From positions 20,886-84,885 of the forward strand of contig JALSSC010000008.1 of NCBI GenBank assembly GCA_026984455.1: DNA of 64,000 nt, read 5' to 3'. The stretch comes from Chromatiaceae bacterium (lineage in GTDB: Bacteria; Pseudomonadota; Gammaproteobacteria; Chromatiales; Chromatiaceae). Each line of letters starts with the position of its first letter. Position 1 is the stretch's first letter. The position numbers and the translations under genes are program-made. Below are positions 9,034-19,326 of this stretch, in pieces. The notes beneath the pieces are model-generated. The model saw nothing but the letters and a program-made list of their open reading frames with translations. It was not told the DNA's origin and ran no database searches.

Positions 9034-10728
9034 TCACTCCTCGTCCAGGAACCCCTCCCGGAACAGATAGAGCAGGATATCCTGGGCGGCCTCGGCGGGT
9101 TCCAGGGTGCTGGTGTCGATGCGCAGCTCGGGCCTCTTGGGGACCTCGTAGGGATCGCTGATACCGGTGAATTCCTTGATGATGCCCTTGCGCGCCTTGG
9201 CGTACAGGCCCTTGCGATCACGCGCCTCGCACACATCGAGGGGCGTGGAGACATGGATCTCGATGAAGGCCCCGCCCTGTTCGATCAGTTCCCGTACCGC
9301 CCGCCGGGTCTCCTCGTAGGGGGCGATGGGGGCACAGATGGCCACCCCCCCGTTCCTGGTGATCTCGCTGGCCACGAAGCCGATGCGGCGGATGTTGATG
9401 TCGCGGTCGCGTTTGGAGAACCCCAACTCGCTGGAGAGGTTCTGGCGCACGATATCTCCGTCGAGCAGCGAGACCGGCCGGCTGCCGTGCTCCACCAGCT
9501 TGGCGAAGAGGATGTTGGCGAGGGTGGACTTGCCCGACCCCGACAGGCCGGTGAAGAACAGGGTGAATCCCTGGCGGCGGCGCGGCGGATAGGCCAGACA
9601 CAGTTCGTCCAGGACCTCGGGAAAGCTGAACCAGTCGGGGATCTCCCGGTCACGGGTGAGGCGTTCCTTGAGTTCCTGGTGGCTCAAGGTCTCGGACTCC
9701 AGGCCCTCGGCCTCGATCCGGTCCACCGGCAGGAAACGTCGCCGGGCGGGGACGTAGCGGCGCTCCTTCGGGGTGAGGATCTCCATTCCGAGTTCCTCCG
9801 CGAAACCGGCGACGTATTCCTGAGCGGCATAGGGCGCATAGCAGCGGCCGCCGTCGGCCATGCGCGGCGGCGAGGCGTGATCCGGTCCCACCAGGAAGTG
9901 GCTGCAACCGAAGTTGCGGTTGACCAGGGCGTGCCACAGGGCCTCGCGCGGCCCGGCCATGCGCATGGCCAGGGGCAACAGGGAGAGCATGGCGAGGTCA
10001 TGGGGGAAGTGCCTGCGAATGGCCTTGTAGCAGCGCACCCGGGCATAGTAGTGGAGATCGCCGGGCTTGGTGGGGCCCACGGCCGGATGGAGGAGGATAT
10101 GGGTCCCGGCCTCACGCGCCTGTTCGAGGATGAGTTCGCGCTCCAGGCGGTGCATGGGGCGGCTGCTGTGGCAGGCCAGCACCCGCCGCCAGCCGCGCTT
10201 GCGGAACAGGTGGCGCAACTCCGCGGGGGTGTCCCAGAGGCTCTCGAAGTCGTGGTGTGCGGGCAACTGGACCCCCAGCACCCGGCCCCCCAGACGCACC
10301 GGGCGGGTCCCGTCGAGCAGGCGCATCACCCCCGGATGGTCAGGAGAATCGGTCCCGTAGACGGCCTCGGCCTCGGCCTTCGGGTCCGGTTCCCACACCG
10401 CCGTCAGTTCCAGCACCGCGGGCATGAAGCCCTCGGCGTCGCGCAGGGCCACCCGGTCGCCGGGTGAGAGCCCCTCGGCGAAGGTCCGCTCCACGTCCAG
10501 GGTGATGGGGATGGGCCAGAGACGGCCGTCGGGGAGACGGGCCTGGCTCAACACCGAGGCATAGGCCTCGGGCCCCATGAAGCCATCGAGGGGGGCGAAG
10601 CCCCCGTTGAGCAGGAGTTCCAGATCGCAGAGCTGGCGCCGGTCGAGGGTCAGGGAGGGGTAGCCCAGAGAGGCCTTCCGCAGGGTCTCGGCGGTCTCCG
10701 CGTCCACCAACAGGTCTTCTTTCTCCAC
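9034..10728 (-). CDS. two-domain protein: degenerate ATP-sulfurylase domain fused to APS kinase
   Basis: The 564-residue protein has an N-terminal ATP-sulfurylase fold (about 1-385) and a C-terminal APS kinase (about 388-564). The kinase keeps its P-loop GLSGSGKST (about 393-401) and LLDGDIVRQNL. The sulfurylase part keeps its framework (NGGFAPLDGFM, PLAMRMAGPREALWHA) but not its active site. The substrate motif QTRNP reads H187-S-S-R190-P191, the second histidine of HxxH is replaced by Glu, and GRDH is G281-P-D-H284. I recall the Thiobacillus denitrificans two-domain APS kinase described as lacking sulfurylase activity for similar reasons. So this protein probably makes or uses PAPS through its kinase only. 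It lies 59 bases upstream of galE on the same strand. Confidence 0.88.
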   Translation of the reverse strand: MEKEDLLVDAETAETLRKASLGYPSLTLDRRQLCDLELLLNGGFAPLDGFMGPEAYASVLSQARLPDGRLWPIPITLDVERTFAEGLSPGDRVALRDAEGFMPAVLELTAVWEPDPKAEAEAVYGTDSPDHPGVMRLLDGTRPVRLGGRVLGVQLPAHHDFESLWDTPAELRHLFRKRGWRRVLACHSSRPMHRLERELILEQAREAGTHILLHPAVGPTKPGDLHYYARVRCYKAIRRHFPHDLAMLSLLPLAMRMAGPREALWHALVNRNFGCSHFLVGPDHASPPRMADGGRCYAPYAAQEYVAGFAEELGMEILTPKERRYVPARRRFLPVDRIEAEGLESETLSHQELKERLTRDREIPDWFSFPEVLDELCLAYPPRRRQGFTLFFTGLSGSGKSTLANILFAKLVEHGSRPVSLLDGDIVRQNLSSELGFSKRDRDINIRRIGFVASEITRNGGVAICAPIAPYEETRRAVRELIEQGGAFIEIHVSTPLDVCEARDRKGLYAKARKGIIKEFTGISDPYEVPKRPELRIDTSTLEPAEAAQDILLYLFREGFLDEE

Positions 10729-10787
10729 GTTCGTCTCCTTCAGCTTGCCCGGGGTGGACCGGGGTCGGGTCCCACGGATGACGGCTG

Positions 10788-11795
10788 TCAGTACCCCTCT
10801 GGATTGGCTGACTGCCAGCGCCAGGTGTCGCGCACCATGTCTTCGATGCCGTGGGTGGCGCGCCAGCCCAGTTCACGCCGGGCCAGACCGGGATCGGCAT
10901 AGCATTGGGCCACGTCTCCGGGGCGCCGCCCGACGATCCGATAGGGCACCTCGACACCGTTCACCTCGGCGAAGGCGCGCACCATCTCCAGCACCGAGTA
11001 GCCCTGCCCCGTGCCCAGGTTGTACACCACCCGGCCGGGATGGCCCTGGAGGCGCTCCAGGGCGGCCAGGTGGCCGCGCGCCAGATCCACCACGTGGATG
11101 TAGTCGCGCACCCCGGTGCCGTCGGGGGTGGGATAGTCGTCGCCGAAGACCTGGAGCCGTTCCAGCCGCCCCACCGCCACCTGGGCGATATAGGGCATCA
11201 GGTTGTTGGGGATGCCGTTGGGGTCCTCGCCGATGCGCCCGCTGGGATGGGCCCCCACGGGATTGAAATAGCGCAGCAGGGCGATGTCCCAATCCGGCTC
11301 GGCGGCGTGCAGGTCGCTCAGGATCTCCTCGATCATGAGCTTGGTGCGGCCGTAGGGGTTGGTGGCGGTGGTGGGGAAGTCCTCGCGGATGGGTACCCTG
11401 GCGGGGTCGCCGTAGACCGTGGCGGAGGAACTGAACACCAATCGGCGGACACCGGCCTCCCCCATGGCCCGACACAGGTTGAGGGTGCCGCCGACGTTGT
11501 TTTCGTAGTAGTCCAGCGGGATCTCGCTGGATTCGCCCACCGCCTTGAGGCCGGCGAAGTGGATCACCGCCGCGCAGGGATGGGCGCGGAAGACGGCGCG
11601 CAAGGCCGGCAGATCGCGCAGATCGGCCTGCACGAACGTCAACTCGCGCCCGGCGAGGTCCTGGACCCGCGCCAGGGCCTCCGGTTTGCTGTTGCTGAGA
11701 TTGTCCACCACTACCAGGTCGTGACCGGCCTGGAGGAGTTCGACGCAGGTATGGCTGCCGATGTAGCCGGCGCCGCCGGTGACCAGGACACGCAT
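10788..11795 (-). CDS. galE: UDP-glucose 4-epimerase
   Basis: GalE interconverts UDP-glucose and UDP-galactose using bound NAD. The 335-residue product begins with the Rossmann motif TGGAGYIGSHT, has HFAGLKAVGES, the catalytic pair SSSATVYG (Ser/Thr) and NPYGRTKLMIE (Tyr-x3-Lys), and ends with the typical GWRATHGIEDM block. It is transcribed with purA upstream (11-base gap) and lies before the sulfurylase/APS kinase gene's start. It probably supplies UDP-galactose for surface polysaccharide, in line with the nucleotide-sugar genes at 33-35 kb. Confidence 0.95.
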   Translation of the reverse strand: MRVLVTGGAGYIGSHTCVELLQAGHDLVVVDNLSNSKPEALARVQDLAGRELTFVQADLRDLPALRAVFRAHPCAAVIHFAGLKAVGESSEIPLDYYENNVGGTLNLCRAMGEAGVRRLVFSSSATVYGDPARVPIREDFPTTATNPYGRTKLMIEEILSDLHAAEPDWDIALLRYFNPVGAHPSGRIGEDPNGIPNNLMPYIAQVAVGRLERLQVFGDDYPTPDGTGVRDYIHVVDLARGHLAALERLQGHPGRVVYNLGTGQGYSVLEMVRAFAEVNGVEVPYRIVGRRPGDVAQCYADPGLARRELGWRATHGIEDMVRDTWRWQSANPEGY

Positions 11796-11806
11796 GCTGC
11801 TCTACC

Positions 11807-13108
<1,302 letters not shown>

Positions 13109-13202
13109 TTACCTCCCGTACTGCCCGGACCCCTGGTCCGGTATGAATCTATTCGCCCCGTCGGCGAGGGCGGCCGCTTCCCCCCGGGGCGCGGCCCCTC
13201 GA

Positions 13203-14372
13203 TCACTGAATCCGCCAGTCGCCATCCACCGACGCCAACACCTCGACCGCCCCTTCCGGGGCAGTCTGGCCCGGCAGGCCCTGGATCACCCGCCGGCCCG
13301 CGGCCCTCAGGGCGGCCACCCGCTCGCGCAGGGCCGCATCGTCCAGCGCCGGGGCCCACACCGCGGGCGCCTGGGGGTAGCGCGCCTCCAGGCCCGCGCC
13401 CGCGGCCACCAGGGTCTTGAGGTCGCTGCTGAAGCCCACCGCGGGCCGGGCACGACCGAAGACCTCGCCCACCGCGTCGTAGCGGCCGCCCCGGGCGATC
13501 TCCTGGCCGGAACCGGGGACGAAGGCGGCGAACACCACTCCGGTCTTGTAACCGTAGCCACGCAACTCCGCCAGGTCGTAATGCACCGGCACCCCGGGCA
13601 GGACCCGGCCCAGGTGTTCGGCCAGGCGTTCGAGGTGGTCGATGGCCTCCATCACCTCCCCGCCGGCGCCGGCCAGGACCCGGCGGCCACGCTCCAGGGC
13701 ATCGCTGCCGTTGAGTTCCGCCAGGCGCCACAGGCGCTCGCCCTGGGGCCCGGCCACACCGAAGGAACTCACCAGATCCTCCAACTCGGGAATGGCCTTG
13801 CGTTGCAGGGCCTCGAACAAGGTCTGCTCCTGACCTCCATCGAGCCCCGCCTCGCGGGCCAGGCGGCGGAAGATGCCCACATGGCCCAGGTCCAGGTAAC
13901 AGTCACCGACCCCGGCCAGGGCCAGGGCCTCCAGCATGAGTTGCAGTATCTCCGCGTCGCTCTCCACGCCCTGGTGACCGAAGATCTCGGCACCGATCTG
14001 CAAGGGCGCCCGGGTGCCGGCATAACCACGGGAACGGGCATGGAGCACGGTACCCAGGTAACACAGGCGCGCCGCCCCCTCGAGCCCGAGTTCATGGGCA
14101 TCGATACGGGCCACCTGGGGTGTGATGTCGGCGCGCACCCCCAGTTGGCGGCCGCTGGCCGGATCGGTAAAGCGGAAGGTATCCAGATCCAGATCACGCC
14201 CGGTACCGGTGAGCAAGGACTCCGGATATTCCACGAAGGGGGGGATGACCAGGTCGTAACCCCAGGCATGAAACAGGTCTAGGATATCGCGCCGAAGCCG
14301 CTCCATGAGCCAGGCGCGCGGCGGCAGTACCTCTTCCATCCCTTCCGGGAGCAACCAGCGTTCGCTTTGCAT
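13203..14372 (-). CDS. hisZ: ATP phosphoribosyltransferase regulatory subunit HisZ
   Basis: HisZ is a catalytically dead class II aminoacyl-tRNA-synthetase-like (HisRS) protein that pairs with short-form HisG at the start of histidine synthesis. The 389-residue product begins MQSERWLLPEGMEEVLPP, has the motif-2-like VRADITPQVARI (about 80), and YAGTRAPLQIGAEIFG. I start at 14372, where homologues start; the frame stays open further upstream without similarity. Its presence predicts a short HisG lacking the regulatory domain elsewhere in the genome. Confidence 0.92.
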   Translation of the reverse strand: MQSERWLLPEGMEEVLPPRAWLMERLRRDILDLFHAWGYDLVIPPFVEYPESLLTGTGRDLDLDTFRFTDPASGRQLGVRADITPQVARIDAHELGLEGAARLCYLGTVLHARSRGYAGTRAPLQIGAEIFGHQGVESDAEILQLMLEALALAGVGDCYLDLGHVGIFRRLAREAGLDGGQEQTLFEALQRKAIPELEDLVSSFGVAGPQGERLWRLAELNGSDALERGRRVLAGAGGEVMEAIDHLERLAEHLGRVLPGVPVHYDLAELRGYGYKTGVVFAAFVPGSGQEIARGGRYDAVGEVFGRARPAVGFSSDLKTLVAAGAGLEARYPQAPAVWAPALDDAALRERVAALRAAGRRVIQGLPGQTAPEGAVEVLASVDGDWRIQ

Positions 14373-14467
14373 CGGTTTACCGTGAAAGATTGGAGCAGCC
14401 GCCTTCAGCCGTTCCCTGGCCGGTGGGAAGCCCAGGCTCCCGGCAGGCCGCGGCCGATCAGCCGGCC

Positions 14468-14656
14468 TCAATTCACCAGATAGAGCAACGCCACCCCCGC
14501 GAGCATGCTCACCAGGCCCATGATGCGCAGTACCCGGTTCTCCTGCTTGGCGATGGCAAGCATCGCCCGGCGCATGCTCAGAGGGTTGAGAAAGGGCCAG
14601 ATGCCCTCGATGACCATGACCAGGGCCAGGGCGACCCAGAGGTCGTGCCATATCAT
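14468..14656 (-). CDS. DUF2065 small membrane protein
   Basis: A 62-residue protein with two predicted transmembrane helices (about 5-23 and 42-60) separated by a basic loop containing NPLSMRRAML. This matches the DUF2065 family, commonly encoded just after hflC. It starts six bases after the hflC stop. Its function is not established; the fixed position suggests a link to the HflKC membrane complex or to neighbouring quality-control proteins. Confidence 0.85.
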   Translation of the reverse strand: MIWHDLWVALALVMVIEGIWPFLNPLSMRRAMLAIAKQENRVLRIMGLVSMLAGVALLYLVN

Positions 14657-14662
14657 AGCGGC

Positions 14663-15544
14663 TCACTCTGTGGGGAACTTACCCGTCTGGCTCTTGAAGT
14701 AACGGAAGAACTCCGAGTCCGGACTCAGCAACATCAGGTTGTCACCCTTGCCGAACACCGCCCGATAGGCGTTCAGACTGCGATAGAAGGCGAAGAAACC
14801 GGGATCGCGGGTATAGGCATTGGCATAGACGTCGGTGGCCTTGGCGTCGCCGTCGCCGCGCAGTTCCTCGGAGGTCCGGCGGGCATCGGCGAGAATCACG
14901 ATACGCTTGCGGTCGGCCTCGGCGCGGATCCGTTCGGCCGCCTCCGCGCCCTTGGCGCGCAGGTCCTTGGCCACCCGCTCGCGCTCGGCACGCATGCGCT
15001 CGAACACCGAGCCGCTCACCTCGGGGGGCAGGTCGATGCGCTTGATGCGCACATCGATGACCTCCACCCCCAGTTCGTTGGCCTGGGTGTCCGCCTCCTT
15101 TGTAAGGCGCTGCATGATCTCGGAACGCTCCCCGGAGACCACGTCGCGGATGGTGCGGCGGCCGAACTCGTCACGCAAACGGGCGTTGATGCGCTCCGCC
15201 AGGAGGCGCCCGGTCTTGACCAGGGAACCCCCCGTGGAACGGTAGTACTGGGCCCCATCCGAGAGGCGCCACTTGGCGAACCAGTCCACGATCACGTCCT
15301 TCTTCTCGCTGGTGAGAAAACGCTCGGGACGGGCATCCAAGGTCTGGATACGGCCATCGAACTTCTTGATCTGGTGCAGTCCCGGCACCCGGAAGTGTAG
15401 GCCCGGCGCATAGTCCGCAGTGACGATCTCGCCGAGACGCAGCTTGAGGGCCACCTCCCACTGATAGACCACGAAGGTGAAGGCGTAACCGCCCACCAGG
15501 AGGGCGGCCAGGGCCGCGCCGATCAGGATCTTGCCACGACTCAT
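14663..15544 (-). CDS. hflC: HflC, SPFH-domain membrane protein
   Basis: HflC forms a large periplasmic cage with HflK around the FtsH protease and modulates turnover of membrane proteins. The 293-residue product has one N-terminal transmembrane helix (about 5-25), the SPFH domain starting at FVVYQWEVALKLRLGEIV, and an Ala/Glu/Arg-rich coiled coil (about 165-225). It overlaps hflK by four bases (ATGA), so equal synthesis of the two partners is expected. Confidence 0.95.
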   Translation of the reverse strand: MSRGKILIGAALAALLVGGYAFTFVVYQWEVALKLRLGEIVTADYAPGLHFRVPGLHQIKKFDGRIQTLDARPERFLTSEKKDVIVDWFAKWRLSDGAQYYRSTGGSLVKTGRLLAERINARLRDEFGRRTIRDVVSGERSEIMQRLTKEADTQANELGVEVIDVRIKRIDLPPEVSGSVFERMRAERERVAKDLRAKGAEAAERIRAEADRKRIVILADARRTSEELRGDGDAKATDVYANAYTRDPGFFAFYRSLNAYRAVFGKGDNLMLLSPDSEFFRYFKSQTGKFPTE

Positions 15545-16686
15545 CGACGTACCCTCCGGCCGCGATCGACCTCACGTAGGGGGACCTGGGGTCCATGAGA
15601 GACCGGCTCGTCCCTGCCGAGCGAGGCAGAAGGGCCGGGCGTCCCCATATCCCCGGAGACTTTCAGTAGTTTGTCCAAGGGCAGATACATCAGGTTGTTG
15701 CCTCCAGGGATGTCCACCAGGACCTTGCCGGTACGTGTCAGAACGCGCTCCATGGTATCCAGATAGAGCCGCCGGCGGGTGACCTCCGGGGCCTTTTTGT
15801 ACTCGTCGAGCACCTTGATGAAGCGTGACGCGATGCCCTCCGCCTCGGCGATGGTCTTGTCCCGGTAGGCCTTGGCGTCGGCCAGGATACGTGCCGCCTC
15901 GCCCCGTGCCTGGGGGATGATCTGATTGGCGTAGGCCTCGGCCTTGTTCTCCAGGCGTTCCTTGTCCTCGCGCGCCTTGATGGCATCATCGAAGGCGGTC
16001 TTGACCTGCTCCGGTGGCTTGGCCGGTTGCATGTTCACGCTGGTGATGACCAGTCCGGTCTTGTAGGTGTCCACCAGGGCCTGGGCACGTTCCTTGATCT
16101 CCGCGGCCACCCGCCCGCGACCCTGAGTGAGGATGAAGTCCAGGTCATTCTTCCCCACCGCCTCGCGCACCGCCGTCTCGGTGGCGTCACGCAGGGTCTT
16201 TTCGGGATTCCAATCCTGGAACAGGTAGTTCACGGGATCCTGGATGCGGGACTGGACAGTGAGTTCCACATCCACGATGTTCTCGTCCTTGGTGAGCATC
16301 TCGGCCTTGTGGCTGAAGGTGGAGACCTGATCCACGTTGACCTTGATCACCCGTTCGATGGGGAAGGGGATATGCCAGTGGGGTCCGGGCGCGGTCACGT
16401 CCTGATAGGCGCCGAAACGCAGAACCACCCCCCGCTCGGCCGGCTCCACGATGTAGATGCCCGAGGCGAGCCAGATCGCCGCCACCACCCCGACGATCCA
16501 CCACAGGCCCTTGCCCATGGGGCGCGGCAGGCTCGATCTGCCACCACCACCGCCGCGACCGAAGAGACCGCCGAAACGCTCTTGGAGCTTCCGCACCACC
16601 TCATCCAGATCCGGCGGCCCCTGGTCGGGGCGTCCACCGCTCCAGGGGTCCTTGTCGCCGTTGCCTCCCGGCTCGTTCCAGGCCAT
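15541..16686 (-). CDS. hflK: HflK, SPFH-domain membrane protein
   Basis: The partner of HflC in the FtsH-associated complex. The 381-residue product starts MAWNEPGGNGDKDPW, like other HflK proteins, then has the PDQGPPDLDEVV block, a glycine-rich linker, one transmembrane helix (about 65-85) and the SPFH domain from VEPAERGVVLRFG. A long helical region with Ala/Glu/Lys repeats follows. An ATG four codons upstream is in frame, but the family N-terminus supports 16686. The usual upstream partners hfq and hflX are not adjacent; a decayed repeat and a divergent dioxygenase gene lie there. Confidence 0.95.
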   Translation of the reverse strand: MAWNEPGGNGDKDPWSGGRPDQGPPDLDEVVRKLQERFGGLFGRGGGGGRSSLPRPMGKGLWWIVGVVAAIWLASGIYIVEPAERGVVLRFGAYQDVTAPGPHWHIPFPIERVIKVNVDQVSTFSHKAEMLTKDENIVDVELTVQSRIQDPVNYLFQDWNPEKTLRDATETAVREAVGKNDLDFILTQGRGRVAAEIKERAQALVDTYKTGLVITSVNMQPAKPPEQVKTAFDDAIKAREDKERLENKAEAYANQIIPQARGEAARILADAKAYRDKTIAEAEGIASRFIKVLDEYKKAPEVTRRRLYLDTMERVLTRTGKVLVDIPGGNNLMYLPLDKLLKVSGDMGTPGPSASLGRDEPVSHGPQVPLREVDRGRRVRR

Positions 16687-16914
16687 GGAATACCTCATTA
16701 TTTATAGTCTGTTGAATGCCTTGTAGACATAGGCAAAAATCGCGCCGTGGGCGCACTACATCCCTCTCTCCGTCGGAGTCGGCTCAGGCACAGAGGAAGG
16801 ATCCGGAGCAAGGTGGGGGATTCTAGGGACGCCTGGCCATGGGGGCAAGTGGAAAGACGCACATTCGTGTTGCGCCGACCACGCCCCGGCACACATGGAG
16901 TTCCCGTCTGTGAC
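16687..16914. promoter_or_regulatory. upstream region of hflK, AT-rich core
   Basis: The first 60 bases upstream of hflK are markedly AT-rich for this genome and include TATAAATAAT on the minus strand 10-20 bases before the start codon. A promoter for the hflK-hflC-DUF2065-hisZ-purA run is expected here, but I cannot fix a convincing -35/-10 pair. No gene is visible in the stretch. Confidence 0.35.
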
Positions 16915-17065
16915 AGACGGGTCGGCCACTACGGCCACCCCTCGCGCCCCCGGGACGTGCAGGCACTGCTCGCGATGGTCCCCGCTCTGACCCGCTTGCG
17001 CCCCGCCTGCCACCGCCTGGGCCTTTTCCGGGGGCATGAGGAAAGCCCCAGAAAGACGAGGAGTA
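16915..17065. repeat. decayed copy (C) of the 164-bp palindromic repeat
   Basis: The stretch aligns with the inner part of copies A and B. ACGGCCACCCCTCGCGCCCC matches the left inner arm, GCTCGCGATGGTCCCCGC matches the centre, and GGGGGCATGAGGAAAGCCCC matches the right inner arm with several changes. Both outer TATACCCGTCGCAC ends are gone or unrecognisable. It occupies most of the 466-base gap between hflK and the dioxygenase gene. Confidence 0.55.
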
Positions 17066-17097
17066 ACGTAGGAAGGTGCCGTTCACGGACCGAACGA

Positions 17098-17126
17098 CGG
17101 ACAAAATCAGGCACGACAGGTATACT
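17098..17126 (+). promoter_or_regulatory. candidate sigma-70 promoter of the dioxygenase gene
   Basis: A CGGACA hexamer (4 of 6 to consensus) and a TATACT hexamer (5 of 6) are separated by exactly 17 bases. Transcription would begin near 17133, about 20 bases before the ATG at 17153, with a short AGGA ribosome-binding site between. The promoter lies just outside the decayed repeat. Confidence 0.45.
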
Positions 17127-17152
17127 CGGCCTCCGTCCCTCAGGATCCCGCC

Positions 17153-18028
17153 ATGCAGGACCACCCCTTCGACCTCCACCGACCCGAGGCCTACGCGCGC
17201 TGGCGCGAAGCCAGGCTCGCCGCCCACCCCCGCAGCCTGGACGAACTCACCGTCGAGATCCGCGACCCCTACGACCTGCGCGCCTCCGAGCGCGAGGCCC
17301 TGCTGACCCAGTGCCGGCGCTGCAATTTCGTCGTCTATGTACTCGCGCAGCGCTACGCCGCGGACCGCGGCGCCGTCCGCGCCCTCGCCCGGCAAATGGG
17401 CCTGAAGCGCCTGGACCACAACGAGGGCGCGGACGCCGACGACATCACCCGCCTGACGGTCCAGGATGACCCCTACCACCGCCATTACATCCCCTACACC
17501 GACCGCCCCATCGCCTGGCATACCGACGGCTACTACAACGCCATGGAGCGTCAGATCCACGGCATGGTACTCCACTGCGCGCGGCCCGCCCGCCAGGGGG
17601 GCGAGAACCGGATCCTGGACCACGAGATGCTCTACATCGCCCTGCGCGACCGGGATCCGGAGACCATCCGCGCCCTGATGCGCGCGGACGCCATGACCAT
17701 CCCCCCCAACGTGGTGAACGGAGTGGAGACCCGGCCGGCGCGCTCCGGCCCGGTGTTCTGGACCGCCGCCGACGGCCACCTGCACATGCGATACACCGAC
17801 CGCAAACGCAACGTGATCTGGTCCGACGCCCCCGGCATGGCCGCGGCGGTGGCGGCCCTCAAGGAACTCCTGCACCGCCCCGTGCCCTGGGCGTTCCGCG
17901 CCCGTCTGGAGAGCGGTCAGGGGCTGCTCTGCAACAACGTGCTCCATACCCGCGCCGCCTTCGAGAACGGTGAACCCGGTCGACTGCTGTTCCGGGCGCG
18001 CTCTCTCGACCGCATCCAGGGGACCTGA
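17153..18028 (+). CDS. TauD/TfdA-like Fe(II)/2-oxoglutarate dioxygenase
   Basis: The 291-residue protein carries the facial-triad signature: H123 and D125 in AWHTDGYYN, and a distal H265 in NNVLHTRAAF, with R277 or R281 near the C-terminus placed to bind 2-oxoglutarate. This places it in the TauD-like superfamily (substrates such as taurine, gamma-butyrobetaine or other small acids), but I cannot name the substrate. There is no transporter or sulfonate gene beside it. It converges on yrfG with a seven-base gap and has its own promoter. Confidence 0.78.
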   Translation: MQDHPFDLHRPEAYARWREARLAAHPRSLDELTVEIRDPYDLRASEREALLTQCRRCNFVVYVLAQRYAADRGAVRALARQMGLKRLDHNEGADADDITRLTVQDDPYHRHYIPYTDRPIAWHTDGYYNAMERQIHGMVLHCARPARQGGENRILDHEMLYIALRDRDPETIRALMRADAMTIPPNVVNGVETRPARSGPVFWTAADGHLHMRYTDRKRNVIWSDAPGMAAAVAALKELLHRPVPWAFRARLESGQGLLCNNVLHTRAAFENGEPGRLLFRARSLDRIQGT

Positions 18029-18035
18029 CGGGCCC

Positions 18036-18692
18036 TCAACCCGACGGGGTGATGGACGCAAAGTCCTCGATCGCGGGAAACTCCCTCGCCTCCTTCGGTG
18101 GCGCCTGGGAATCCGGCCGCCGTACGGCCAGCAGCCAGCGGATCCCGTAGGCCCGCGCCGCGCGCAGCACGGCCGGGCTGTCGTCCACGAACAGGGTGCG
18201 GTCCGGATCGAAGGGCGCGATCTCCTGCAAGGATGGCCAGAATCCCGGATCTTCCTTGGGCCGGCCCAAGTCGTGGGCACAGATCACGGCGTCCAGCAGC
18301 CCCGCCAGGCGGGTGCGCTCCAGCTTCAAGGCGAGGGACTTCTGGTGGGCGTTGGTCACCAGCACCCGGCGCCTGCCCGAGCGCCCGAGGGCCCGCAGAA
18401 ACCCCCGCACGTGGGGATGGACGGCGATCAGGTGATCCACCTCGGTCTTGAGCAGGGCGATATCCAGATCGAGTTCCCGGCTCCAGTGGTCCACGCAGTA
18501 CCACGCCAGGGTGCCTTCGCAGGCCCGGTAGCGGTCCGCCAGTTCCCGCCGTGCCTGCTCCAGGGGCAGGCCATGGGCCTCGGCGTAGCGCCGGGGGACG
18601 TGTTCCAGCCAGAAATGGTTGTCGAAGTGGAGGTCGAGGAGGGTACCGTCCATGTCCAGGAGGACGGTGTCTATGAGGTTCCATGGGATCAT
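18036..18692 (-). CDS. yrfG: GMP/IMP nucleotidase YrfG (HAD family)
   Basis: The 218-residue protein has HAD motif I TVLLDMDGTLLDL with both catalytic aspartates, motif II in VLVTNAH, the conserved GRPKEDPGFW lysine region (motif III) and motif IV FVDDS. The spacing and the segment DNHFW match YrfG, which dephosphorylates GMP and IMP. The start at 18692 gives the family N-terminus; upstream codons are antisense to nudE. It is divergent from nudE (70-base gap), the same arrangement as in enterobacteria. Confidence 0.9.
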   Translation of the reverse strand: MIPWNLIDTVLLDMDGTLLDLHFDNHFWLEHVPRRYAEAHGLPLEQARRELADRYRACEGTLAWYCVDHWSRELDLDIALLKTEVDHLIAVHPHVRGFLRALGRSGRRRVLVTNAHQKSLALKLERTRLAGLLDAVICAHDLGRPKEDPGFWPSLQEIAPFDPDRTLFVDDSPAVLRAARAYGIRWLLAVRRPDSQAPPKEAREFPAIEDFASITPSG

Positions 18693-18762
18693 CGCACTTG
18701 CGCCCGAAGGGAATGAAGGCCGATGATACGGGCAGTCGAGCCCCCAGGCGAGAACCCCGTCC

Positions 18763-19326
18763 ATGCCCGAAAAGCCCCGCATCCTGAAGCGTGAACTGGT
18801 CGCCCGCACCCGGGTCTTCCGGGTGGAGGGCCTGGACCTCGAGTTCGCCAACGGTGAGCGACGCCGCTACGAGCGCCTGCTCGGGGGGCCCGACGGTGCG
18901 GTCCTGGTGGTGGCCCTGGACGCGCAGGAGCGGGTCCTGATGATCCGCGAGTATTCGGCCGGCAGCGAGCGCTATGAACTGGCCCTGCCCAAGGGCCGGG
19001 TGGAGCCGGGCGAGGCGCTGGAGGCGGCCGCCGGACGCGAGTTGCAGGAGGAGGTGGGCCGGGGAGCGCGTGACCTGCGCCTGTTGCGCAGCGTGAGCCT
19101 GGCACCCGGTTACATCCAGCACGTCACCCACATCGTACTGGCCCGCGACCTCTACCCCGCGCGCCTGCCCGGTGACGAGCCCGAGCCCATCCTGGTGGAG
19201 CCCTGGCCCCTGGCCCGCCTGGATGAACTCCTGACCCACCCCGACCTGACCGAGGGCCGTTCCCTGCTCGCCCTGTTGTTGGCCCGGCGTCACCTCGACC
19301 GTGAGACCGCGGGGGGCGTCGCCTGA
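18763..19326 (+). CDS. nudE: ADP compounds hydrolase NudE (Nudix)
   Basis: NudE hydrolyses ADP-ribose, NADH and diadenosine compounds. The 187-residue product has a complete Nudix box, GRVEPGEALEAAAGRELQEE followed by VG, at about residues 77-98. The surrounding sequence (LPKGRVEPGE, GYIQHVTHIVLARDLYP) fits NudE rather than MutT. It is divergent from yrfG as in other gammaproteobacteria. Its stop overlaps the start of the tandem-thioredoxin gene (TGATG), where cysQ is often found instead. Confidence 0.9.
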   Translation: MPEKPRILKRELVARTRVFRVEGLDLEFANGERRRYERLLGGPDGAVLVVALDAQERVLMIREYSAGSERYELALPKGRVEPGEALEAAAGRELQEEVGRGARDLRLLRSVSLAPGYIQHVTHIVLARDLYPARLPGDEPEPILVEPWPLARLDELLTHPDLTEGRSLLALLLARRHLDRETAGGVA

